NCBI GenBank assembly: GCA_015499995.1
Contig: JADNRV010000089.1
Span: 124,001 to 188,000, forward strand
Reading direction: 5' to 3'
Length of the DNA stretch: 64,000 bases
DNA from: Flammula alnicola
Lineage: Eukaryota; Basidiomycota; Agaricomycetes; Agaricales; Strophariaceae
Below are positions 22,461 through 32,100 of this stretch, one piece after another (the stretch's first letter is position 1; each line of letters opens with the position of its first letter). The translations under genes and the position numbers were made by a program. The notes below the pieces were generated by a model. That model worked only from the letters and a program-made list of their open reading frames with translations. It ran no database searches and was not told the DNA's origin.

Positions 22461-23053
22461 AGAGAGGTCATCACATTGGATTCGATATCGCCAGCAGGCT
22501 GTGCGCGTCAATCCGTCAGACTGCGTTATGTACTTGTGAACCAATTTACCCGTAGTCATCGACTGGCGAGACTATTTATCAGGTCAGGTACGCGTATGTG
22601 AGGAATATTATGTACCTCCATTGCCCGACGTGTTCCGTCCATAATACATCCTTCTGAAGAAATTTTCTGTCAGGTCATTATTTTGAATACGGGTTGAATT
22701 GTTGACAAAAAGACGAAATGCCGTCCTTAACGTGGTTCAGTTCCTCCGGTCTTGCAAAAACTTTCGTTGGGCCAGTCGAGCTCCGTCGAGAGCTACGGAC
22801 CGACTGAACAGCAGCAAGCTTGAAAAGATTCGATATTGGTGCAAGAAATCCGCCACACAGGATCCAAAGTATTCAATCAGCAGGACAGAGAGCGCACGAG
22901 CATGCAAGGAGAATCAAAAGGCATTGGTAGCAGTGGTTAGGAACAAAATGGTCATTGTTGTCTAGTGTTCCAACCGCTGCCGGGCCGCTGGGTTGAGTCA
23001 CAACTTCGAAAACGATCTCGTTTCAAACGCTTTTCTGCCTCACTGTCATTCAG
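22461..23053. promoter_or_regulatory. Intergenic region before ABC gene
   Basis: No gene is recognisable. It presumably holds the 3' end of the coiled-coil gene and the promoter of the ABC ATPase. Confidence 0.35.
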
Positions 23054-25186
23054 ATGGTACCTGTAGCCTCTAGGAACATCTGGAGAAACTACCACACATG
23101 CACGCTTTCTAGCATTCAACCGGCCACACGCAGATACACGACCAAATCGGACTCGAATGCCCTCCCAATCGTCAAAATTCCTACTGGTTCAAATATCTAC
23201 GCATTCGGCACCCCATCTCGGACGACAGCACCATTGATTTCCAATGTAGATTGGACCGTACAAGACGGCGACGCGTGGGCAGTCATATCAGGGACAGGTG
23301 GCGGAGGAAAAGGAGTCATTTTCAAGGCAAGTTTCTTGCCCATTTTTTCTACCTCTAACGGTCATTTTATCTCGATTTGATTTGTGATAGTGTAGACCCT
23401 GTTAGGGCATACCAGACTTGCGCCTCGCAATGCAGAAATCCAAGGTCGTTGGGCAGAAGCAGGCGGTCTCTACCCGTTCCTTTCTGCTTCGTCCGTCGAC
23501 CCGTACACCAGGATATCCCACGTCTCTTTCCGTCAGCGTACAGGAGGCGAGTCAGGCGCCTTCTTTGACTATACGGCTCGATATGGCGCGATGAGAGAAG
23601 AAGAGGACCGGATCACACTGAAGGACACCCTCAGCACATCCGCTTTAGCAGGCGACCAAGCGCTATTCGACACCTTGACGGAACAGATGGGCCTGACCCC
23701 TCTCCTTGATTTGCCAATTATCACCCTGAGCAACGGCCAGACGAGACGTGCCAGAGTGGTAAAAGCAATATTGGATAGACCCGAACTGTTGTTGCTGGAC
23801 GAACCACTCAGTACGTGGTCTTTACATTTGTGGTTACCTTAGTACCTTACCCGACAACTTGAAATCTAGCCGGCCTGGATTCTCCATCGAGGAAGGCACT
23901 GAACGAGACATTGCACCACCTTCACCTTGAACGCTCGCCTCGCATTATCGTCGGTCTAAGAAAAGGCGAAGAAGTACCTGCTTGGATCACCCATGTTTTG
24001 GAAATCGAAGGACGCACGGCTAGCACCAGAAAGGTCTTGCAATCGAATCCAATATTCCATCCCGCGCACGGAATACAAATCGATGGATCGACTGCGGGGC
24101 AGAAATCAGAAGCCTCTAGTGTGGAGAAAAAAAGTCTGCTCGTAGACATGAAGGATGTTAACGTAGCTTATGGCAACCGGAAGGTAAGGGTCCTGTGTTC
24201 GACAAGAAAAACGTTTCCTAACAGACATCGACCCAGGTCCTCACCAATATCAACTGGCAAATCAGGCAAGGAGAACGGTGGCATCTCCAAGGTGCCAATG
24301 GTGCGTCAACGTTTCGTATTTCATCTATCCTGGATCATGTCTTAAGGTATAAATATTCTATCCAGGCTCGGGAAAAACGACCTTGCTAGCCATTCTGACA
24401 GGTGATCACCCCCAGTCATACACCCAAGCTCACCTCCACCTCCCCGCATTCGACTCCTCATCTACTGCCAGAACGCACCAAATTTCCCATCCACATGCAC
24501 ACACTCTCCGCCCACGTAAAAGGACACCGACCGCCCACCTCCGCACCCTGATTGGCGTCGTATCTCCAGAGATGTTTGATGCGTTCCCACGAAGACATCC
24601 CGGGATGAGCGTCTGGGAGGCGGTTACTACGGGCTTCGATGGAGGATTTGTACCCAGGACTCGCGATGCTGACATGGGGGCGAGGAGGAAGGGTGGTGTA
24701 GGGTGGGTCGACGTCGCTGATGACGAGCTCGGGCTCCCATCAGACTCTGAGGGGCCGAACGAGCAGCGAGAAAAACGCAGGGACGAAATTAGGAAATGGA
24801 GAGTCCAGAGATGCTGGGAGGTGTTACGAGCGCTCGGTCCAGCTGCCTGGGCTGGTGACCAGTCTTCTTCGCATTTATCTTCTCCTCAAGACCAAACGCA
24901 TGATTTTGCGTCGCTTTCATTCAGCTCCCTGTCGCCTGGAGAACAGCGTCTAGTGCTTCTGATGCGAGCATTAGTCGGTCGACCGCCATTGGTGTTCCTC
25001 GACGAAGTGTGGAGTGGGATGGACGACTCTATGATCGCGGCTGCTCGGCGGTACCTGCTCGGTGAAGTGCCGAGCCTAGATGGAGACGTAGGGGTGACTG
25101 AGAGGCAGGCGGTGGTCGTGATTACACATTGGGAAGATGAAGTGCCGTGGACTGGGGAAGAAGTCAGGCAATTCAAGTTGAGTTGA
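23054..25186 (+). CDS. Tandem ABC ATPase, ModF/YDR061W-like, probably mitochondrial
   Basis: Five exons fit: 23054-23326, 23396-23810, 23870-24183, 24237-24300 and 24366-25186. The N-terminus is Arg/Ser/Thr-rich without acidic residues, like a mitochondrial targeting peptide. There are two ATP-binding cassettes and no membrane segments. The first has signature LSNGQ and Walker B LLLLDEPLTGLD, but its Walker A reads GTGGGGKG, lacking the usual Ser/Thr after Lys. The second has a canonical GANGSGKTT, signature SLSPGEQ and Walker B PLVFLDEVWSG. This arrangement matches the yeast YDR061W/bacterial ModF type, whose role is poorly known. The first intron (23327-23395) has a GC donor. The second cassette is enlarged by a variable insert of about 120 residues between Walker A and the signature. 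Confidence 0.85.
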
Positions 25187-26059
25187 TAGATTGGAACGTT
25201 TCGAGGTGCTTTATAATCAAATGCAGCATACAATTGAGTGGAAGGCTCTAAGGCAAAAGTATGGGCAACATTTAAGGGTCCAGTTGGTTTCCCATGTCCG
25301 TTGAACGTGAGCATTCGCCATTTTCTCAATGTCTATCCTGCCTTTACAGCTTGCCTCAGTTTTCTCAAGCTTGCTTAGAGCCTCTTAAGAGCAAGAGGAC
25401 GTACAATAGCTTGATCAAGACCTGGTCCTTAAGCTTTAAGCCGCATAAGTTTAAGCGCCCACTTTTAAAAGCACGCCACGTGATCTTAAGATTGGGAATA
25501 TATTACGTCAGCATTCGCAACTTTTTTGGGCACAAGGATCTTTGAACAAGGCCAGCACCTTTCCAAAAATTCCAACCTCCACGTCGTTCATCAGCCCCTT
25601 GTGGAGGGGATGCTCTAGATGTACACAACTGCAGCCTTTTTCAATCTAAAATTCTACCCATTAATTTCAACTTCTGCTGGTGATAAAGGTTTCCCTCGAA
25701 TCGTGTCCTCTCAGATTTCGAGAATCGACGCCGAATTTCAAACTTCTTCCTGTCCTGTTCTGAACTACAAAACGAAGAACAAGGTATCCAAGGAATGGCT
25801 AGTGTCATCTCGCACGAGGCGAAGAAGATTATTATGGTGCCGCCCTTACTTGTTGGACTATGTATCTACTCGCATTTAACGACGTTTGGCGGCCATTCTT
25901 TGGGACTCGTGTGCTGACCTTGTACTTTTAGAACTAGGCGAAGGACTCACGGCACCCGTTGGTATGGATTGTTCAAGCGCCGTCGAGACCTTATACTCCC
26001 AATTATATGAAGGAAATGTTCGCACTCCCATTCTGTGCCCCGGCCTCTAACAACTCGCC
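25187..26059. promoter_or_regulatory. Intergenic region with CTTAAG/AAGCTT-rich stretch and a uORF
   Basis: The 25340-25500 segment is crowded with AAGCTT and CTTAAG words like several other gaps in this window. A 28-codon upstream frame (25964-26050) begins with ATG and ends 10 bases before the start of the next gene. Confidence 0.4.
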
Positions 26060-27555
26060 ATGCCGCACAAGTTCTTCAAGACGGGCGACCTCAGCCATGG
26101 TCTCGACAGAACGACAAGGAACTTCTACCTCTCGCGATTTTACAGGACATGCGCACTATTCACGCTTCCCCTTCCCTCCCGCCTGAGGCAATGCATTAAC
26201 CACACCATCGACGACGCGATTGATTACCGCAACGAGGTCCTCAACATCATCGAGCTTCTTTTCGCCAACCCATTTGTGCAAAATAACGTGACTGTCAGAG
26301 CCCTTGTTTTCGCTATCATGGAGCACTACGATAATCCCCATGCTTCGGAATTCCTGGAGAGCATCGCCCCTCGGTTGTTCGGATGGTTCAAATTTTTCGC
26401 GGGATCGAAACGCGTCTTGACGAAGGAGGTGCATGATCGGGTGGAATATTATAAGAAATCCAAGTCGGTGTTCGACCACACACCTGCTGAAGTTGCGAAA
26501 TTCTTCGAAGCGGAGTTGATCCGTAAGAACGGCATGGCTCCTCTTCGTGAAGGGTGCGCATCGTTCCACGCTTTGTTAGTTCTGTGAATTCGCTAACTCT
26601 TATTTACTGTGCTGGTTTTCGTCTCTTACCTTCTGTCTTCATGTTACACCCTCACTGATATTCCTCGTTCGAACAGGTCAATCCGGATTCATTTCTTCTC
26701 CAGCCTGGAGAAAGGAAAATACAGATCCGGGCAGGTAAACCAGCCCGATTTGATGATGGATTTGTTCGTGCATCGTACCGAAGGTGCTGACTTGGGTTGG
26801 GTACGCAAGACATTGGGCCTCGAGTCGTTGGCGGTGCGTCAGCTTGTCTCCTACCTCTCTCAACGCTTGGCTTAATACTAGGTTTATGCCAGATCATTAC
26901 CGATACTTCACCTTTCCGCACCGTTTTCGAAACCACTAATGAGGATCGACTTTCGCCAATAGCAGCATGGGATCTATCCAAGCAATTTTCACGACCTATT
27001 CGGGTTTTCGGTACGCTATTAGCTTCGCTTTCAGTACCCTCGAGCTATCCTTGACGGTACTGGCGTCTTATAATAGAGCCCCGAGTGACGAAGTTGACAA
27101 GGACCACACGAACCATCCGTGGACCTTCCTACCCTGTCTTCTTCTTCATGTTCACCCTTCTCAAACTCATATTCGGCGTCCTAGAGAAAAACACTGCTTA
27201 TATGGGCCTACTGTATGGTCAGTCTTACGCAACCGTCTACGAATGTATTGGAAAGGTCACTAGCACAGTGAAGCAACGGGTCGTGCGCCCCTTCCTCAAA
27301 TTACTCTTCGTCATCTTCCTCGTGCCGCTTATGGCCGCATATGCCGCGCTCTACTCAGTCTTCCGTCTAACGTTGTTCGCTTCATTTGCAACCCTCTGCG
27401 CATCCAAGTCTGTTATGATTTGGGTGTGTACGGAACTTCCAATTGCCATTGGAAATGCCGTACTGGTAACTTTCTCTCTCGACGCAAAGACCTGGCTCAT
27501 CATACTGGCATTGTGCTGGTTCGGCCTCGCGGACTACTATGATGTACGTGCTTGA
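26060..27555 (+). CDS. Membrane protein of unknown function
   Basis: Four exons splice in frame: 26060-26553, 26677-26833, 26893-27010 and 27077-27555, giving 415 residues. The N-terminal two thirds are soluble-looking and helical (for example NIIELLFANPFVQNN and HTPAEVAKFFEAELIRKNG). The C-terminal part has about three hydrophobic stretches: VFFFMFTLLKLIFGVL, LLFVIFLVPLMAAYAALY and LIILALCWFGLADYY. No signal peptide is seen. I do not recognise the family. The consistent phases across all three introns are the main support for the model. Confidence 0.7.
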
Positions 27556-28004
27556 AGGGCAGTCGTACCCCAATTTCTCTCTCGCCGTCTGAAGGCGCCT
27601 GCATATCACCATTTTTCTTTCTCGCCTCAACATTATGCTCTTCATGCTCTCTACATATGCCTCTATGCTGTCATTACCTATGCCTTTTTTTTTCACTACC
27701 TCATATTTACTCTTATATAAACAACGTAGATCAAATAGCGCCAAAGAAGTTTTACAACTGCTTGTACTTGTACACCAGACCGCTGACGGTGGAATTCGAC
27801 CTCAAATTATTGGTTGAGATATTCAGATTCTCTCTCGCACTGTAGCGCAAAATAGATCCCAATGCTACATTGCAACCTACAAGCGTTGCAGAAGTATTCT
27901 GAGAGAAACCCGCAACGCCGTCAAAGTTGTTGGACACATTGTCTGCTCAAGATCGAATACTCAGATTTCGTTCTGAATATGCCACGCAGATAAAAAGCAA
28001 AAAT
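27556..28004. other. Region downstream of membrane protein gene, toward U6
   Basis: T-rich sequence with no recognisable coding content. It is the shared 3' side of the membrane protein gene and of U6 on the opposite strand. Confidence 0.4.
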
Positions 28005-28120
28005 AAAATATTGAGATCCGTAGATCTACCACTCCGGGAAAGCGTGTCATCCTTGTGCAGGGGCCATGCTAATCTTCTCTGTATTGTTCCAATTTTTTCG
28101 TATGTCACCCCGAAGGGGAC
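28005..28120 (-). ncRNA. U6: U6 spliceosomal snRNA
   Basis: Read on the minus strand from 28120, the sequence opens with a CCCCTTCGGGG stem-loop. It continues through AAAATTGGAACAATACAGAG (the ACAGAGA box that pairs with the 5' splice site), GATTAGCATGG (AGC triad) and CCCCTGCACAAGGATGACAC (internal stem-loop). These are the defining parts of U6 and are intact and uninterrupted. The 3' part after GACACGC is lineage-specific and ends in T-runs near 28000-28008, as expected for a Pol III terminator, so the exact 3' end is approximate. No internal intron is present in the core. I see no clear upstream TATA box within 40 bases. Confidence 0.93.
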
Positions 28121-28482
28121 AAAAGTAGGTGAGTTTGTGACCTGTCCATCACAAGGATTCTGTATTTTGTTGGGCTGGCGGGGTCAGGAATCACGTGCTG
28201 TGGGAAACCCTTTCCTTAAGTTGAAGTTTGGTTGAAGTCGACTCCGGCGGTCCTGTTCTCGGGCTTGAAGCTTGAAGCTTGAAGCTTGAGCTTGAGCGCT
28301 GAGCTTGGGCACTCACCAGCTTTCCAGCAAAAACCTCACCTCAGCTAGCTACTCTCTTGTTGTCCTGAATTCAGATTGTCTAGGCAACGTTCTAGCCTTA
28401 TACGTGGGAGTTATTCCACACGATGGTGGGCCATTTTTGCTTTATGACTGCAGCTTCGTTCTGACTCGCCTCTCTTGTATAG
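28121..28482. promoter_or_regulatory. U6 upstream region and F-box gene leader
   Basis: Divergent gap between U6 and the F-box gene. It contains a tandem run of TTGAAGC units at about 28264-28300 (GCTTGAAGCTTGAAGCTTG). No additional gene is seen. Confidence 0.45.
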
Positions 28483-30219
28483 TTGTCTGACTCTCCATTT
28501 AATGAGCACCTCCAGACCAATTACGTTCCCTCGTGCATCGACATCAGGCATGTACGACGACTTCTGCTCGAGCCGGAGGCGGAACTATCAAGCCTTAACA
28601 GCCAGTTATCCCATCTGAAGAGGCAGTTAGATAATAGCAAGACGGAGAGGGATGACTTGGAGGAAGGCATTGAGGAGCATTACCGCCTTCTAGCCCCTTT
28701 TCGCTGTTTACCCGACGACATGCTCAGAGAGATTTTCCTGTGGTGTTTGCCTGACCACCATGAGGCAATGATGAGCGTCGAAGAGCCGCCTCTTGTCCTT
28801 GGCCGTGTTTGTAAACGATGGAAGGTCATTGTATACCGCACGCCTCGTCTCTGGGCCTCATTGCACATCAGCCTTCCCTTCGCCCCAAGTTTTGAGCGTG
28901 CCTTGTCCTCTCCACCAACGCCCCTGGAGATTATAGAGAAAGCGACCTTCCAGTTCGAAGTACAAGTTCAACTACACCAACGCGCCATTTCAGAATGGTT
29001 ATATCGTTCTGGAAGTTGTCGACTTTCGATATCAATCCACCCCTACATCCACCAGCGCCGTCGCAGGCGCACTCGTCCCTTGACTCATGCCAAGGTTGAG
29101 TCATACATCAATCTCGTTTTTGCCTTCTCCCACCGCCTGCGCAACCTCGATATAACGGTACCCAACGGCGAACTTTCTGGCCTGATAGCTTCAATACCAG
29201 TCTCTTCCTTTCCAGTTCTCCGCGTTCTACGCATAATGTTTCCGCTTCTCACCACTCACGATCAATGGATGAACAGTGGACTGTTCAACGCCAAACACCT
29301 TTCCGCGTTGAAACTAGACAATTTTCCACACCACATCTCTGTCACGGAAGTTGACTGGTCTCAACTCACCCATCTTGCCGTATCTGGTGAGATCGATATC
29401 CAGGACACACAGAAGATCTTCACTCGTTGTACACGAGTAGTCTACTGTTCTATCAACGTATCCGATACCCGAACAAACTTTTCCACATCAACTCCCTTAT
29501 CACTCCCTCACCTCGAAACTCTATTGCTTATCGACGGTTCGACTGGGCCCGCGTTGGCGAATCTATTGGAATATTTAGATGCGCCTTCTCTTCGCGCCAT
29601 ATCCTATCACTTTATGTCCTGGCCGAGTAGCGGACACTCTCCTCTACTCACCCTCTTATCTCGCAATGGCAGTCACATCGAACGGCTGACAACAGACGTT
29701 CAGTTCTATACCCTGGAGGATCTAGTACTATGTTTCGAACTACTCCCCTTTTTAACACATTTCACGATTGAAGTTTGTCCTCTAGGTATCTCGGATGAGC
29801 AGGCGAGTAATCGTCCCTACCTGCCCATCAATTCCAAGTTAATAAAGGCCACCTTGGACCTTCTGGCGCCGGACGGTAGTAATCCAACACCTTGCCGCCG
29901 CCTTCAGGTTCTCAACCTGAATTTAAGATTTATGTCGGGCTCACATCTCTCCGATACCGATCTATTGGGCTTTATCCAACAACGCATGAGAGCAGCCGAA
30001 GCAGCCGAGTCGGACATCGCATCTCTGACCAGCGTGACTTTCACGTCTCTTGAAGTGATGGAGGCCGACATCCGTCCATTTCTTCAGCAGTACATCGAGG
30101 ATGGAATGAAACTGGATCTCTCATACCGCCCTCCGATCCCGTTAATGATATCGCCCGGGTTTTTCAGCCCTCGTAATGGACTTTTGGAGCGGGAGAAGGA
30201 GGGGGTATTCTATGTCTAG
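28483..30219 (+). CDS. F-box protein, Agaricomycete expanded family
   Basis: A single open exon of 578 codons. The N-terminus has the family pattern NEHLQTNYVPS, then a coiled coil (ELSSLNSQLSHLKRQL), an F-box (LAPFRCLPDDMLREIFLWCLP) and CKRWKVIVYRTPRLWASL. A long leucine-rich repeat-like C-terminus follows. Such proteins recruit targets to SCF ubiquitin ligases through Skp1. The frame begins with TTG at the position where homologues carry Met (TTGTCTGACTCTCC). The first in-frame ATG is at about residue 84, inside the F-box. Either a small upstream exon supplies the start, or the start codon has been lost. The rest is free of stops. Confidence 0.8.
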   Translation: MSDSPFNEHLQTNYVPSCIDIRHVRRLLLEPEAELSSLNSQLSHLKRQLDNSKTERDDLEEGIEEHYRLLAPFRCLPDDMLREIFLWCLPDHHEAMMSVEEPPLVLGRVCKRWKVIVYRTPRLWASLHISLPFAPSFERALSSPPTPLEIIEKATFQFEVQVQLHQRAISEWLYRSGSCRLSISIHPYIHQRRRRRTRPLTHAKVESYINLVFAFSHRLRNLDITVPNGELSGLIASIPVSSFPVLRVLRIMFPLLTTHDQWMNSGLFNAKHLSALKLDNFPHHISVTEVDWSQLTHLAVSGEIDIQDTQKIFTRCTRVVYCSINVSDTRTNFSTSTPLSLPHLETLLLIDGSTGPALANLLEYLDAPSLRAISYHFMSWPSSGHSPLLTLLSRNGSHIERLTTDVQFYTLEDLVLCFELLPFLTHFTIEVCPLGISDEQASNRPYLPINSKLIKATLDLLAPDGSNPTPCRRLQVLNLNLRFMSGSHLSDTDLLGFIQQRMRAAEAAESDIASLTSVTFTSLEVMEADIRPFLQQYIEDGMKLDLSYRPPIPLMISPGFFSPRNGLLEREKEGVFYV

Positions 30220-31176
30220 GTGTTGTTGTTTTCTTAGATCAAAGGCGGTACTACGCTTGAGGATGGGCGTGTATTTAGGTTGTATCTTTTCAGTGTATGT
30301 TAGTCATATTTTTGCATCAATCAAACAGATACCCCGGTTTGGCATGCCACATAATGGACAATGTATATTTTTGGTTCACCGTCATATGTACTAAACACAT
30401 TCTCAGATCGGCATTCGACATCGAACAAACTTGAAACAGGCTAGATGTAATTGGATAAGGACATAATTTCCAGAAAATGAATCCACGGAGCCATTGCCGA
30501 AGGCTCGTTTCATGTGGAATAATAGTCACAACTCTCGTCTTGTACTTGTCGACAAGGGGGTGCATGAACCTTAATAGCCGACCGGGGGTCGGTTAGTTAG
30601 TCCAGCCGTTGGCTGACGAAAAAAAAATTTATACCCCTCTATAAATGTCCCAAAATAGGTGCTTTGAAGTGACCCAAGGCAGGTTTTACACCATATATTT
30701 GCCTTACATCTATTAAATACTAGCTGTAATACATATAGAAATGCTGTAGAACATAGTTTGCGGCACCCAGTGGATGATGCAATCAATCATTGGATCATTT
30801 TTAGCCTAATGTGACTTTTCTCGGCCATTTTCAACAGTCAAAAAATTATATTTCATTGGAATATTTAGAATGTAAAAATCTCGAGCAAGCACCTCATAAA
30901 TGGGTTTGCGAGACGTGCGAGGAATCCAGTGGACCCGTGTCATTGCTGATGTAATATTACCATATCGGGACGGTTCCTGATTACGTTAGTTAGTTAGTCC
31001 GTGAAATATTGGCTTAAAAAATAAATCGACCCTAGGTACTTTTTTTTATTTGGCGCACCCCCTTGCTTGTCGAGAAAGAACAATATATATTGTAACCGGA
31101 TATGAACGGCTGCCATGAGGGCTTTTACAATCAAACAGAAATTGAAATGCTCGTGGAATAGAAAACGGTGGTCCAT
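30220..31176. other. Convergent AT-rich gap with diverged direct repeats
   Basis: No gene. GTTAGTTAGTCC occurs at about 30590 and 30988 in the same orientation, each followed by TTGGCT and an A-rich run, suggesting a diverged ~400-bp duplication or two relics of one element. A CCGACCGGGGGTCGG hairpin lies at about 30582-30596. Confidence 0.45.
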
Positions 31177-32100
31177 TTAATCACAGAACGTAATAACGAG
31201 ATCGACCTATTATTATACGGCCAGATTAGAACATGGAAAACTGATTCAAAGCACCAAAAACTCACATTGTCAACTTGGCATTGAACTTGTACCTGCGTGT
31301 CGGTATCCACGTGGAATGCGGTAGGGCAATTCGCGCCAGTGCCTTGCAATTTTAAATTGATCGAGACTAACGTCAGTAACAGAATTAAGGCGAGGGCGTC
31401 TCCGGGACTCACAGTCTGCGCCTTGACCGTCGCATCCGTTGAAGTATGCGAACCCACTAGTCACCGAGAAAGCGTGACTAATGTTTCACCCAAGCATGTC
31501 AGTCCTGACCAAATTGCAGGTAAAGTAATGTGAATAGGTGGCTCACGGTGGAATGAGAGAGATATCAGTGCTGGAGCCACTTCCAGGGCTGGTAGGGTTG
31601 ACCAAGGTTGTCTCGATGAGCGTGCATCCCTCTCCGTTGAAAAGACAATTTCCTAGTCAGAGGAGTCTCGTGAGTATGGAATGGAATATATAACGAAGTG
31701 GTATTAGTAAAGTACCTGTCTGGAGATATCTATTTAATTCGAGCGTCCTCAAGTTAGTATCTTGTCGATCGCGAGTAGCTGGATTGAATGACATACGCGA
31801 TAGCTGAAATCAGGGGCCCATTGGAGGTATAATCAGCTCCGCTAGAAAGGACGTTGGGTCCTTGAATCAACGTTGGCTGGAGGGGAAATAAAGTAAGCAC
31901 AGTCATGACGATAGTAAGTAATATAACACACAGTGCCACGACCACACCTAAGGAATTTATATGTGAATAAACTTAAGCGACGACGAAAGAGCGTGGATGC
32001 TTTCTCACCTATTGTCAAAGTGAACTGTGTGGCTTTCGGCGTGAGCGCCTAATACGCCAGCGAGAAAAACAAAGGCCAAGTACTTGAGAGGAGAAAACAT
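31177..32100 (-). CDS. Secreted cysteine-rich glycopeptide-type protein, eight exons
   Basis: Splicing by eye gives exons (minus strand) 32009-32100, 31932-31947 (16 nt), 31797-31876, 31716-31729 (14 nt), 31547-31652, 31413-31477, 31266-31342 and 31177-31206. All have GT..AG introns and keep frame to TAA at 31177-31179. The product is about 159 aa. It has a signal peptide (MFSPLKYLAFVFLAGVLGAHA), then HTVHFDNRCG and TLIQGPNVLSSG, then SGFAYFNGCDGQGADC, and ends VITFCD. Eight cysteines follow the signal, suggesting four disulphides. The pattern matches a common small secreted family of mushrooms, often labelled glycopeptide; its function is not known to me. No exon alone is long enough to look like a gene, which is why it is easily missed. 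Confidence 0.85.
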
